Below the pieces are notes generated by a model. That model was given only the letters and a program-made list of their open reading frames with translations, was not told the origin of the DNA and made no database searches. A stretch of 64,000 nucleotides of DNA from contig NZ_JAGENB010000001.1 of assembly GCF_019991125.1 (NCBI RefSeq), forward strand, positions 744,001-808,000. Reading direction: 5' to 3'. The DNA comes from Phyllobacterium calauticae (GTDB taxonomy: Bacteria; Pseudomonadota; Alphaproteobacteria; Rhizobiales; Rhizobiaceae). Each line of letters starts with the position of its first letter. Within the stretch, counting starts at the first letter, position 1. Below are positions 18,120-26,349 of this stretch, in pieces. Both the position numbers and the translations under genes were made by a program.

Positions 18120-18191
18120 GCTCCCCATTGATATAGTTGCGCGCGCCGGTAATTCGACCCGGGGATATGGCTCGTTTTTCGAATGGCGGCT

Positions 18192-18488
18192 TCAAGACTG
18201 CGCCAGACGCTTCCTAACTACTTTCCGCACGCGCCACCAGTAAGTCTGCTCCGCACCGTCGCTGCGATACCACACGCGCTCATGTCGGGCGAAAGCCTCA
18301 CGTTCCGGGTCGGCGTAGCTGGCAATAATGTCACCTGCCATGCTGTCGATCTCAGCTTTCGGGATCATTCTCGGCTTAATAGCGTCTATCCAAAACACCC
18401 ATAGGATGAGGCCAATGAAAATCACAACCTGACTGCCGCAGAAGATCAGCAGAAACAAAGCTATACCTCGGAAAATCATATCCAACAT
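18192..18488 (-). CDS. Small hypothetical membrane protein
   Basis: 98 residues beginning MLDMIFRGIALFLLIFCG, with one or two membrane helices in the first 40 residues (ALFLLIFCGSQVVIFIGLIL) and a soluble, Trp- and Arg-rich C-terminus (YWWRVRKVVRKRLAQS). The start is the ATG at 18488, with GGAGGACGGCAA before it; an upstream in-frame TTG is less likely. It is divergent from a small XRE regulator at 18605, and repeats shared by the two promoters suggest control by it. No family recognised. Confidence 0.6.
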   Translation of the reverse strand: MLDMIFRGIALFLLIFCGSQVVIFIGLILWVFWIDAIKPRMIPKAEIDSMAGDIIASYADPEREAFARHERVWYRSDGAEQTYWWRVRKVVRKRLAQS

Positions 18489-18521
18489 TTGCCGTCCTCC
18501 GCTACATGACAGTATGTAGAA

Positions 18522-18582
18522 TATAGTCAACAGACTGAAAGCGGAAGCATTTTTGTGGACTATAATCCGTTGGACTATTGTC
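18522..18582. promoter_or_regulatory. Repeated GGACTAT boxes between the membrane protein and XRE genes
   Basis: TGGACTAT occurs at 18556-18563 and 18571-18578 (15 bp apart), and the inverted form TATAGTC at 18522-18528. The pairs GACTATAATC and GACTATTGTC look like half-symmetric sites of the GACT-n-AGTC kind bound by controller (C) proteins of restriction systems. They lie 23-47 bp upstream of the XRE start codon and between the divergent genes. Confidence 0.45.
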
Positions 18583-18604
18583 TACAGCGTGATCAATCCG
18601 CAGA

Positions 18605-18835
18605 ATGGAAAACGTTCGCGGAATTCTGGCGCGCAATGTCAGGCTTGGCAGACAGCAGCTGCATCTTTCTCAGGAAGAGCTCGCGGCTCAAGCAAATATT
18701 GACCGCACCTATATCTCGGGCATCGAGCGGGAAACGCGAAATCCAACCATTACGATTGTCGCCAAGATCGCGGAAGTTCTTGGAACCACGGCGGCAGCGC
18801 TGCTTACCAATCAATCAAGAGCAACAGAATTCTAG
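18605..18835 (+). CDS. Small XRE-family regulator, controller-protein-like
   Basis: 76 residues consisting almost solely of an HTH_3 domain: LSQEELAAQANIDRTYISGI followed by ERETRNPTITIVAKIAEVLG. The RTYISGIERxxRNP pattern is common in C proteins of restriction-modification systems and in related orphan regulators. No Shine-Dalgarno precedes the ATG, as in leaderless C-protein mRNAs. No methylase or endonuclease gene is nearby, so it is an orphan; the divergent membrane protein is the only evident target. Confidence 0.75.
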   Translation: MENVRGILARNVRLGRQQLHLSQEELAAQANIDRTYISGIERETRNPTITIVAKIAEVLGTTAAALLTNQSRATEF

Positions 18836-18945
18836 CCTTGCAGGACATAACTCTCGCCCCCGCATAGCCACCTGCCAGCGCACAAGGCAGCTCCAATGCT
18901 GACATTGGCGGCCAAGCAAGCCGCCTCGGAGGCCATCTGCGCTGG

Positions 18946-19524
18946 TTATTTCGTCAGCTTGGCGACCTGCGTGCTGATGATGGCAATGAACAATCCGGGA
19001 TCGCCAAAAGCCCGCGAAGAGAGCATGGCCCCGTGAACCGAGGCCATCAGAATCTGGGCCTCCTCCTCGGGCCGCCCGTTCAACCGGAACAGGTCCTGCT
19101 GCGCTCCGGCGCTCAGCACCGACGCAAGCCATGCCGCGAGACTTTGGAAATGCGCGCGGACGCGTGATGCGACCTCATCGGGCAGCATCGGCATCTCGCC
19201 AGCCAGCATCGCGCAGACGCAGAAGGGCTGCGAGGCATCGCGAATGCATGTGTCCCAGTAGTTCAGGTAGAACTGCAACTGTTCGGCAGGGCTTGCGACC
19301 TGCGCGCGGAGCGCTTGCAGACCGGTTTCGGCCTGCTGCCTGTAACGGTCCACCAGCACCGCGACCAGTTCCGCCTTCGTCGGAAAGTGATGGTGGATGC
19401 TCGCCTTCCGGATGCCGATCGCAGCCGAGATATCGGCATAGCTGAACCCGTTATAGCCTCCCGCGACGATGAGAGACTGCGCGATATCAAGAATCTTTTC
19501 TGAAGTCGAAGCCATTGATTTCAT
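18946..19524 (-). CDS. TetR/AcrR family transcriptional regulator
   Basis: 192 residues (189 if translation starts at the second Met). An N-terminal TetR HTH (ILDIAQSLIVAGGYNGFSYA; ADISAAIGIRKASIHHHFPT) is followed by a helical ligand-binding domain of the TetR_C type. It is divergent from the DUF308 membrane protein at 19664, and two near-identical palindromes flank the two promoters, so it very probably represses both itself and that gene. The effector is unknown. Confidence 0.92.
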   Translation of the reverse strand: MKSMASTSEKILDIAQSLIVAGGYNGFSYADISAAIGIRKASIHHHFPTKAELVAVLVDRYRQQAETGLQALRAQVASPAEQLQFYLNYWDTCIRDASQPFCVCAMLAGEMPMLPDEVASRVRAHFQSLAAWLASVLSAGAQQDLFRLNGRPEEEAQILMASVHGAMLSSRAFGDPGLFIAIISTQVAKLTK

Positions 19525-19531
19525 AGCGCTG

Positions 19532-19547
19532 CCTACCTTCTGGTAGG
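19532..19547. promoter_or_regulatory. TetR operator copy 1
   Basis: CCTACCTTCTGGTAGG is a 16-base inverted repeat 8 bp upstream of the tetR start codon. Its half-site CTACC/GGTAG recurs in the second copy at 19624, which supports autoregulation by the adjacent TetR protein. Confidence 0.65.
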
Positions 19548-19623
19548 CTGGATGTCAAGATTGTGCATCGCTCCCGCTTTTCACAATGAGGTGTTCGAGC
19601 ACCGGGTTGACTCACAAGTACAG

Positions 19624-19642
19624 CCTTCCTACTGGTAGGTAG
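19624..19642. promoter_or_regulatory. TetR operator copy 2
   Basis: CCTTCCTACTGGTAGGTAG repeats the CTAC(C)-GGTAG symmetry of the first site and lies 22 bp before the start of the DUF308 gene, overlapping its expected promoter. Two matching sites in one divergent region make regulator binding likely. Confidence 0.65.
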
Positions 19643-19663
19643 ATCACAACAAGGAATCTGCCA

Positions 19664-20221
19664 ATGCAAAGCCAATCTTCAACCCCGTCCAGCTGGCTGC
19701 GAACCTATTATTTTGCGCGCGCCATCTTCTCCGCCGCATGGGTTGCCGCCGCCATTCTCTTCAGTGCGCAACCCGCTCTCGCCGTGGTTCTGCTCGTCAT
19801 CTACCCGGCATGGGACGCCCTCGCCAATCTGGTTGATGCCCGTGTCAATGGCGGCCTGAAAGCCAACCCGTCCCAAGCATTGAATGTCGCGGTCAGCACG
19901 ATAACGACGCTCGCCGTTATCGCAGCGTTGAGCAGCAGCATGTATGCCGTTCTGGCGGTGTTTGGCGGCTGGGCGATCTTTTCAGGTCTGCTGCAGTTGA
20001 ACACGGGAATAAAACGCTGGCGTCACTACGGCGCGCAATGGCCGATGATCCTGAGCGGCGCGCAATCCGCCCTTGCCGGCGGTTTCATGATCAGCCGATC
20101 CATCGGCACTGTTGCGCCGACAATCCTGGACATTGCTCCCTATGCGGCGTTCGGCGCATTCTACTTCCTGCTTTCCGCAATCTGGCTTGCCGTCACGGCC
20201 TACCGCAAGGCAGTTGCCTAG
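19664..20221 (+). CDS. DUF308-like integral membrane protein
   Basis: 185 residues with about six membrane helices (for example FSAAWVAAAILFSAQPALAV; VLAVFGGWAIFSGLLQLNTG) and the internal SGLLQLNTGIKRWRHYGAQW motif common in DUF308/HdeD-like proteins. Function is unknown; relatives are linked to acid or general stress. It is preceded by AAGGAATCTGCCA and a TetR-type operator, so expression should be induced when the adjacent repressor is released. Confidence 0.75.
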   Translation: MQSQSSTPSSWLRTYYFARAIFSAAWVAAAILFSAQPALAVVLLVIYPAWDALANLVDARVNGGLKANPSQALNVAVSTITTLAVIAALSSSMYAVLAVFGGWAIFSGLLQLNTGIKRWRHYGAQWPMILSGAQSALAGGFMISRSIGTVAPTILDIAPYAAFGAFYFLLSAIWLAVTAYRKAVA

Positions 20222-20234
20222 GTGTTATCGCGCC

Positions 20235-20888
20235 CTAATCGCGATCCGATGCGGCGGTGAACACCGCCCGTTGGGCTGAGAAGGCGCGCTGGTAGGCGGG
20301 GCGCGCTTCGCCGCGCGCGACATAGGCGGCAAGGCTCGGATATTCCGCCAGTATCCCCGACGCCCGCAGCCGGATGAGCACGTGCACCATCATCAGGTCC
20401 CCGGCGCTGAACGCGCCGTCGAGCCACTCGGCATCATCAAGCCGGGTGGAAACTTCGCCGAGCCGGTCCCGGATGCGGTTGTCGACGAGAGGCATGCGCT
20501 CCGCGCGCCAGCTCCTGTCCCCCTCCGCAAACAGGGCGACCTGACGCTCGAGGATCGGCGGTTCCACCGTGGCGACAGCGGCAAACATCCACGCGATGGC
20601 GCGCGCCCGCGCATTCCCATCATCCGGCAGGAGGCCGGGATTGCGCCCGGCGATATGCAAGACGATGGCCCCGGATTCGAACAAAGCGAGCCCGTCTTCC
20701 TCATAGGTCGGAATCTGTCCGAACGGCTGCAGCGCCAGATGCGCGGGCTCCTTCATCGCGTTGAACGAGACAAGTCTGGTGGTGTAGGGCTGGCCGACTT
20801 CTTCCAGCGCCCAGCGCACGCGCATGTCGCGCGCCAGGCCCTGGCCCTTGTCGGGTGAGCGTTCAAAGGCGGTAATGGTTATCGTCAT
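20235..20888 (-). CDS. Glutathione S-transferase family protein
   Basis: 217 residues with an N-terminal thioredoxin-like GST domain (MRVRWALEEVGQPYTTRLVS; PFGQIPTYEEDGLALFESGA, containing the cis-Pro and the ES glutathione-binding pair) and an all-helical C-terminal domain (DLMMVHVLIRLRASGILAEY). The SPDKGQGLARDM segment replaces a classical catalytic Ser/Cys near residue 10, so the substrate class is uncertain. It stands alone, convergent with the DUF308 gene. Confidence 0.87.
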   Translation of the reverse strand: MTITITAFERSPDKGQGLARDMRVRWALEEVGQPYTTRLVSFNAMKEPAHLALQPFGQIPTYEEDGLALFESGAIVLHIAGRNPGLLPDDGNARARAIAWMFAAVATVEPPILERQVALFAEGDRSWRAERMPLVDNRIRDRLGEVSTRLDDAEWLDGAFSAGDLMMVHVLIRLRASGILAEYPSLAAYVARGEARPAYQRAFSAQRAVFTAASDRD

Positions 20889-20927
20889 GGCGGTTCTCCA
20901 TCGCTTCTGCGTCCTGAAGACGATTGG

Positions 20928-21152
20928 CTATGCGGGATTCCGACACTGCTTGCTTGAGACAATCTTCGCCCTTGGGGGAGCATCTTCCTTGACCCGCCGG
21001 TCCATATAAGCATCCGGCCAGCCGATATCGTCAAGAATATGGTCGGGAAGCTCGTTGATATGCCGGTGCGTACGGGCCTTGCGCCAGCGCCGCGCAAGAG
21101 GGCCGGACAGGCGCTTCATCCCGGTGATGACATGTGAAATCAAATCGGCCAT
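20928..21152 (-). CDS. DUF1127 (YjiS-like) small protein
   Basis: 74 residues. The C-terminal half carries the DUF1127 signature RTHRHINELPDHILDDIGWP, preceded by a basic stretch (LARRWRKART). Alphaproteobacterial DUF1127 proteins are small, often stress-induced, and in Rhodobacter and Agrobacterium are tied to RNA turnover and phosphate/carbon metabolism. The ATG at 21152 has GGAG six bases upstream (GGAGGCTGAA) and was preferred to upstream Met codons. Confidence 0.82.
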   Translation of the reverse strand: MADLISHVITGMKRLSGPLARRWRKARTHRHINELPDHILDDIGWPDAYMDRRVKEDAPPRAKIVSSKQCRNPA

Positions 21153-21245
21153 TTCAGCCTCCATCATTCTGGTTTCCCGGTTGGTGCGTCCATTGCCCCC
21201 CCGGAAAGGGGGAGATGCCGTTGCCACGCAAACCGCGAGCGCCGG

Positions 21246-22103
21246 TCAGGACCAATGCGCGCGCAATTCACGGTTGAATGCTTCCGGCCGCTCCTCGGGG
21301 AAGAACAGCCGGGCGCCCTCGAACTCGACGACGCGGCGCGTGCCGGGAATGCGCCCGGCCAGCCAATGGGCCCACTTCCGGTCGAAATAGACGTCATCGG
21401 TCGCCCAGACGATCAGGGTCGGCACATCCAGCGAGCGCAGTTTCGGCTCGATGGCGACGGTCTGGCCGTTGTCAAAGGCGGCAACGAAACGCTCGAGTCC
21501 TCGGATGCGATCCGGCGCGGAGAAATAGGGCTTGAGATAGATGTCGATCGTCGCGTCGCTGACGCTTGCCGTGTCCTCGTAGCAGGGGCCGAGCGCGCCG
21601 GGCGAACGGAAGATGTCCTTGTTGTCCAGCATCGCCGCCAGCGTATCGCGCAGGCCGCCCGACGCGCACAGGTCAACGAAGCCCTGGAACGCCTGCGGCG
21701 GCCAGTTGTCATGGGTGTCGCAGTCCGTCAGGGTAAGGCTGCGGACACGGCCTGGATGGTTGACGGCAAAGATCTGGCACACCGCGCCGCCGCCGTCATT
21801 GCCGACGAGATCGACCGCATCGATGCCAAGCGCATCGAGAAACTCCGCCAGCATTGCCGCCTGCGCGGCGGTGGACAGGTCCTGCGTCGCGGACGCCTCC
21901 GTCGCACCGTGGGCGAGCGTGTCGATGGCAATGCAGCGGCGGATATCCGACAGGCCGGCCAGCTGATGCCGCCAGAGATGGCTGTTGACGAGAATGCCAT
22001 GGACGAAAAGCGCAACAGGGCCCGTGCCCGCCTCGGCATAATGGATACGCCCGGACGGCGTATCCACGTGCTTGCGGGCAGCCTGAAACTGCTGCACGGT
22101 CAT
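21246..22103 (-). CDS. Alpha/beta hydrolase (haloalkane dehalogenase/epoxide hydrolase-like)
   Basis: 285 residues of the alpha/beta hydrolase fold: oxyanion region ALFVHGILVNSHLWRHQLAG, nucleophile elbow DLVGNDGGGAVCQIFA with Asp as nucleophile, VPTLIVWATDDVYFDRKWAH and a C-terminal His region. Asp in the G-N-D-G-G elbow indicates a haloalkane dehalogenase or epoxide/fluoroacetate hydrolase-type enzyme rather than a Ser esterase. Its ATG at 22103 overlaps the stop of the upstream 47-residue Cys protein (ATGA), so the two are coupled. Confidence 0.87.
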   Translation of the reverse strand: MTVQQFQAARKHVDTPSGRIHYAEAGTGPVALFVHGILVNSHLWRHQLAGLSDIRRCIAIDTLAHGATEASATQDLSTAAQAAMLAEFLDALGIDAVDLVGNDGGGAVCQIFAVNHPGRVRSLTLTDCDTHDNWPPQAFQGFVDLCASGGLRDTLAAMLDNKDIFRSPGALGPCYEDTASVSDATIDIYLKPYFSAPDRIRGLERFVAAFDNGQTVAIEPKLRSLDVPTLIVWATDDVYFDRKWAHWLAGRIPGTRRVVEFEGARLFFPEERPEAFNRELRAHWS

Positions 22104-22243
22104 GACGGCTTCCTCGGGGCGGCTTCCCGCAGCTTGCCGGCGCATTCCTCGCAGCAGACTTCCACGGTCTGGTCGCCGATCTTGACTTCGATGATGGTCG
22201 CATCCAGCGCGTCATCGCAGACGGCACAGGTTTTCTGGCTCAT
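22100..22243 (-). CDS. 47-residue cysteine-rich small protein (CxxC...CCxxC)
   Basis: The frame starts MSQKTCAVCDDALDATIIEV and ends LREAAPRKPS. Five cysteines occur as TCAVC near the start and VCCEECAG in the second half, the pattern of a treble-clef/TRASH-like zinc or metal site. The ribosome site AAAAGGAGGTGAGATC is the best in the window. The TGA overlaps the ATG of the hydrolase by 4 bases. It may bind metal or act as a small redox or sensing partner; function is unknown. Confidence 0.8.
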   Translation of the reverse strand: MSQKTCAVCDDALDATIIEVKIGDQTVEVCCEECAGKLREAAPRKPS

Positions 22244-22318
22244 GATCTCACCTCCTTTTACCCGCCTATCGGGCAGGTGCAGGAGACCATCGCGGGCGTT
22301 TCGCTGCTATCGAGATCT

Positions 22319-23182
22319 TTAGCTGTTTCCGGGGTGCGCCGACTGGACAAAGGCGCTGGGCGAACGGCCATAGGCCTGTTTGAACGCCGCGGTGAAATGG
22401 CTGTGGCTGGAAAAGCCGAGATCGAGCGCCAGCGCCGTCAGATCATCCGAGCGCGGCAGCAGATCGAGCGCGCGGGCAAGGCGCAGGCGCAGGTGATAGC
22501 GGTAGAGCGGCATGCCTTCGACCTGCTGGAACACCTGGGTGAGATAGACGGGTGAGCCGCCGATCTCCCGGGCAATGTCCGCCAGGGTCCAGCGGCGGGA
22601 GAGATCGCCCGCCAGCAGCAGCTTGACCCTGTCGGCCAGACGGCTGCGGGCAAAGCTGGCGCGTGGCACGTGTGAGGTGCGCGGACCAAGGCTGCGGCAC
22701 ACCAGCGTCAGCAGCAGGCTTTCCGCTTCCAGCGGCTCGATGCTGGCGTTTTCCAGATGGTGCCGGAGGAGTGCCACCAGCGCCTGCGCCCGCGGGTCGA
22801 TGCGCTGGTGCTGGCCGCAAAACCCGAACTCACCGCCCTTTTTCAGCAGGGACGGCGGCGCCAGCTCCTGCAAAACCGTTTCGGGCAACGCCATGGACAG
22901 GCTCGAGTCACCGCCGCGGACGGGGTGGCTGACCTGATAGCCCTCGCCCGCATTGAAGAACAGCACGTGGTTGGCATCGGCCACCGCCTGCCCGCTGCCG
23001 ACATGCCTGACATAGACCCCGCGATAGGGGAAAACGAGGTGGGTGGCGGATGTGCATTCCTCGGCGCTGCGATGCCGGCAATGGCCGTGGCAGCGGACAT
23101 TCTTCAGCGACACGACATCCGTATCAAGAAGATCGCTGACTTCAAATTCAGGCATTCCGGCCGTATTGCAAGGCTCGTTCAT
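22319..23182 (-). CDS. AraC family transcriptional regulator with Cys-rich N-terminal domain
   Basis: 287 residues. The C-terminal ~100 residues are the AraC double HTH (RWTLADIAREIGGSPVYLTQ; LALDLGFSSHSHFTAAFKQA). The N-terminal sensor domain contains RCHGHCRHRSAEECTSATHL, a Cys/His cluster that could bind metal or respond to redox state, and a further Cys in EFGFCGQH. It is upstream of and co-directional with the Cys-protein/hydrolase pair (76 bp gap), which it probably controls. Confidence 0.88.
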   Translation of the reverse strand: MNEPCNTAGMPEFEVSDLLDTDVVSLKNVRCHGHCRHRSAEECTSATHLVFPYRGVYVRHVGSGQAVADANHVLFFNAGEGYQVSHPVRGGDSSLSMALPETVLQELAPPSLLKKGGEFGFCGQHQRIDPRAQALVALLRHHLENASIEPLEAESLLLTLVCRSLGPRTSHVPRASFARSRLADRVKLLLAGDLSRRWTLADIAREIGGSPVYLTQVFQQVEGMPLYRYHLRLRLARALDLLPRSDDLTALALDLGFSSHSHFTAAFKQAYGRSPSAFVQSAHPGNS

Positions 23183-23225
23183 CGAAAGTCCAATTTCCCG
23201 CGGTGCTGTTTCAGCCTACAACAGG

Positions 23226-23251
23226 GCTCCTGACATCCTGATGTCAGGAGC
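23226..23251. promoter_or_regulatory. Perfect 11-bp inverted repeat upstream of AraC gene
   Basis: GCTCCTGACAT (23226-23236) and ATGTCAGGAGC (23241-23251) flank CCTG, 44 bp upstream of the AraC start and 164 bp before the M23 gene. It may be an operator, or a hairpin. A second palindrome CCCTTATAAGGG lies at 23303-23314. The region 23183-23414 is otherwise non-coding. Confidence 0.45.
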
Positions 23252-23414
23252 TTTGAACAGACAATTCATCGGCAAATGATTGCTCGCCAATCGCCAAATC
23301 AGCCCTTATAAGGGGGCGCAGTGCGGTTTGTTGGGGATAAAGTTCCGCGTGCCTCGATATTGCCATGTTAGACAATAGCCTCGCGCGCAATGGAAGCGTG
23401 ACGTACGGGACCTG

Positions 23415-25202
23415 ATGACGCGATCAAACGCAAAAAGCAGAATCGAACAGGCAATCGACGATAATTTTGGCGCCATCCGCCAGATATCGCGCATTGTCCG
23501 CTTTTCGCTTTTCACCCATGCGCGCTTCCTCTCGGCCATTCTGGTCGCCGGGATTGCCTCTGCCGCCATGTTTGCGGGCGTCCTCACCGTCATGAACCGG
23601 CGCCCGCCCGTGGCCATAGCCGCCATTGCCGCACCGCTGCGCACGCGGCCGGCAGCCGCGCCGAAGGGCGACCGCCTCCCCCCGCCCGCCATCGTGCAGG
23701 CGGCACCGGTGGCCAAGGTGCTGGAAAGCCAGGCGGACGGTTCGACGGAAAAATTCGCCTATCATCAGGTCAAGATCGGCGCGAACAAGCAAGCGCAGAC
23801 GCGGACCGGCGCGGGCCATGCCGCCGCACTCGCCCAGCGGTTTCCGCCCGCCAGCACCGATCCGTTCCGGTCCATTTTGACGGAGAAATCCACGAAGACC
23901 AAAACCACGGCCATGCCGGTGGCATTGGCGAGCTTGGGCGAAGAACGCATTCTCGTGCGCGGAACGCCGATCAATGTCAGCACGGCCAAGGTGCAGCCCG
24001 CCCCCGCTGTCGAACAGGTGGTTGCCCTGCCCACCCAGGGCGGAGACATCGGCGGTCTCCTGGCCGCAGCCAACATGACCAACGAGGACCGGGCGGCGCT
24101 GCAGACGGCACTGACGGCCAGCAGCAGCGCGTCGCCGGAGCGGATCGAGCTTCTCCTGGAAAAGGCGCCGCGCAAGGATGCGCCGGAGCGGCTGCTGATG
24201 GCGCGGCTTTTCCGGCATGACAGCCCGCCATCCGATCTGGCGCGCGACGATGGCGGCATTCTGCGGCGTGTCAGCAACCCGCGGCAGTTCGAACGCCTCG
24301 CCCATGATGCCCACATGGCAAGCGCCGATGTGACCAGCCCCGATACGCGCAGGGACGACCGGGCGCAGGCGGCCGAAAAGGAATTTCCCGCCGCCATGCA
24401 GCAGCTGGAAAAGCTGAATGTTCCGGCCCACATGGCGGGACAAATCCTGCAGCTTGCCAAGGAAAACGGCATCAAGCTGACCGATGCGGCTCTGCTCGAC
24501 CAATCCGTCGAACTGGTGTTCCGCACCAATGAACAGGGCGAATCCGAGCCTGTTGCCGTGACCTTCAACACGAAGGACAAGACCAAGCGATTTTACCATT
24601 TCCGCGCAGCGCCCGGCAACAAGGCGGAATTCTTCGACGAGGACGGCCAGTCGGCCTCCAAGACCCTGATGAAAAACCCGGTTCCAAACGGGCGGCTCGG
24701 CGATGGTTTTGCCTGGCGCACGCACCCGATCCTGAAAGTGCGCAAGCACCACAACGGTGTCGACTACGCCGCGCCGTTCGGCTCGCCCATTCTCGCGGCG
24801 GGCGATGGCGAGGTGGTGCTGATCTCATCGGAATCCGGCTACGGCAAATATGTCCGCATCAAGCATGATGGCGGGTTCTTCACCACCTATTCGCATATTT
24901 CGCGAACCCCGCCATCGCTGAAAGTCGGCCAGCGTGTCAGCCAGGGGCAGGTGATTGCCTATATCGGCTCGACCGGCCTCTCCACGGGCCCGCATCTCTA
25001 CTACGAACTGCGCATCGGCGATAAATATTACGACCCGACCGCAACACCGCTGCCTGCCGGAACCGATCTTGAAGGCGCGCGATTGACGGATTTCCGCAAG
25101 CAGATCAGCCACGTGGAAAACATCGAGAACTATATCGGCGCACGCATCGCCACCGCATTTGCCCCGCCGGACGATGGCCGGGTGCACACGGCCATCCATT
25201 AG
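23415..25202 (+). CDS. M23/LytM-domain envelope protein, probable degenerate endopeptidase
   Basis: 595 residues: a short cytoplasmic tail, one membrane helix (FLSAILVAGIASAAMFAGVL, ~35-55), a long periplasmic region, and a C-terminal peptidase_M23 domain (~430-550). The domain keeps His446 and Asp450 (HHNGVDYAAP) and His494 (TTYSHIS), but the final HxH motif reads His527-Leu-Tyr529 (GPHLYYEL), so one zinc ligand is replaced by Tyr. Intact members cut peptidoglycan cross-links; degenerate ones (EnvC/NlpD type) activate amidases. Either role is possible. Confidence 0.85.
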   Translation: MTRSNAKSRIEQAIDDNFGAIRQISRIVRFSLFTHARFLSAILVAGIASAAMFAGVLTVMNRRPPVAIAAIAAPLRTRPAAAPKGDRLPPPAIVQAAPVAKVLESQADGSTEKFAYHQVKIGANKQAQTRTGAGHAAALAQRFPPASTDPFRSILTEKSTKTKTTAMPVALASLGEERILVRGTPINVSTAKVQPAPAVEQVVALPTQGGDIGGLLAAANMTNEDRAALQTALTASSSASPERIELLLEKAPRKDAPERLLMARLFRHDSPPSDLARDDGGILRRVSNPRQFERLAHDAHMASADVTSPDTRRDDRAQAAEKEFPAAMQQLEKLNVPAHMAGQILQLAKENGIKLTDAALLDQSVELVFRTNEQGESEPVAVTFNTKDKTKRFYHFRAAPGNKAEFFDEDGQSASKTLMKNPVPNGRLGDGFAWRTHPILKVRKHHNGVDYAAPFGSPILAAGDGEVVLISSESGYGKYVRIKHDGGFFTTYSHISRTPPSLKVGQRVSQGQVIAYIGSTGLSTGPHLYYELRIGDKYYDPTATPLPAGTDLEGARLTDFRKQISHVENIENYIGARIATAFAPPDDGRVHTAIH

Positions 25203-25232
25203 ATTTTTGCAGGACCAATCGGCGAAGGCCGA

Positions 25233-26234
25233 TCAGTGGCTGCCCGCTTCGCTGTCGAGATGCGCCATCTGGGCGGCGGCATAGCGTTCTCCGGCCGCAG
25301 CGCCTTTCGGCACAGCCTGCTCGATGCGCTCCAGATCATCCCCGGACAAGGTCAGATCCAGCGCGCCCAGTGCTTCGCTCAGGCGATCCCGGCGGCGGGC
25401 GCCGACAACGGGAATGATGTCATCGCCCTGCGCGGCGACCCAGGCAATGGCAATCTGCGCCACGGTGACACCCCTGGCTTCGGCAATGCCCTGCAGCGCA
25501 TCGACCAGACGCAGGTTCTTGTCGACATTCTCACCCTGAAAGCGCGGGCTGTGGGTACGGAAATCGGCAGGACCAGCCGCATCCTTGCGCCAATGGCCGC
25601 TGATCAGGCCACGTGACAGCACGCCATAGGCGGTGATGCCGATGCCCAGTTCCCGGCAGGTGGTGAGAATACGGTCCTCGATACCGCGCGAAATCAGCGA
25701 ATACTCGATCTGCAGATCGGCAATCGGATGGACGGCGGCAGCGCGGCGGATGGTTTCGGGTCCAACCTCCGACAGGCCGATATGCCGGACAAACCCGGCC
25801 TTCACCATCTCCGCGATGGCACCGACTGTCTCCTCGATCGGCACATTCGGATCAAGGCGCGCCGGGCGATAGACGTCGATGTAGTCGACACCCAGCCTTT
25901 GCAGGGAATAGGCGAGCGAGGTTTTCACCGCCGCGGGCCGTCCGTCAAAGCCGATCCAGCCGCCAGCAGGGTCGCGCTGCGCACCGAACTTGACGCTGAG
26001 GATCGCCTGATCGCGCTTTGTGCCCTTGAGCGCTTCGCTGATCAGCAGCTCATTATGGCCCATGCCGTAGAAATCGCCGGTATCGAGCAGGTTGATGCCC
26101 GCTTCCAGCGCCGCGTGAATGGTTGCAATACTCTCGGCACGGTCAGCGGGACCGTATATGCCGGACATGCCCATGCAGCCCAGACCCAATGTCGAGACCT
26201 GTGGACCGGTTGCACCCAATGGACGAATTTGCAT
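25233..26234 (-). CDS. Aldo/keto reductase
   Basis: 333 residues of the AKR TIM barrel: [20 protein letters not shown] at the start, the catalytic Asp and Tyr in [14 protein letters not shown], the Lys in ILSVKFG, and a C-terminal NADPH-binding segment ([18 protein letters not shown]). It belongs to the pyridoxal/YajO-type broad-range group and reduces an aldehyde or ketone with NADPH. The ATG at 26234 follows AAAAGGAGTTCGACAAG. It is divergent from a LysR gene that probably regulates it. Confidence 0.92.
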   Translation of the reverse strand: MQIRPLGATGPQVSTLGLGCMGMSGIYGPADRAESIATIHAALEAGINLLDTGDFYGMGHNELLISEALKGTKRDQAILSVKFGAQRDPAGGWIGFDGRPAAVKTSLAYSLQRLGVDYIDVYRPARLDPNVPIEETVGAIAEMVKAGFVRHIGLSEVGPETIRRAAAVHPIADLQIEYSLISRGIEDRILTTCRELGIGITAYGVLSRGLISGHWRKDAAGPADFRTHSPRFQGENVDKNLRLVDALQGIAEARGVTVAQIAIAWVAAQGDDIIPVVGARRRDRLSEALGALDLTLSGDDLERIEQAVPKGAAAGERYAAAQMAHLDSEAGSH

Positions 26235-26349
26235 CTTGTCGAACTCCTTTTGCCGCCGCACTTCCTGCGGCAGGTTGGCTCTTTATAAACCAAGGGCATT
26301 TGTGCGATAATCCATCCTACTATGTACGGGCTGTACGGAAAACCGAACA

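Noticed and set aside
18120..18191. Possible att site downstream of tRNA-Thr
   Set aside because: No repeat of the tRNA 3' end and no integrase gene were found in the window.
18605..18835. Restriction-modification system at the controller-like gene
   Set aside because: No methyltransferase or endonuclease gene lies within several kilobases; only the regulator is C-protein-like.
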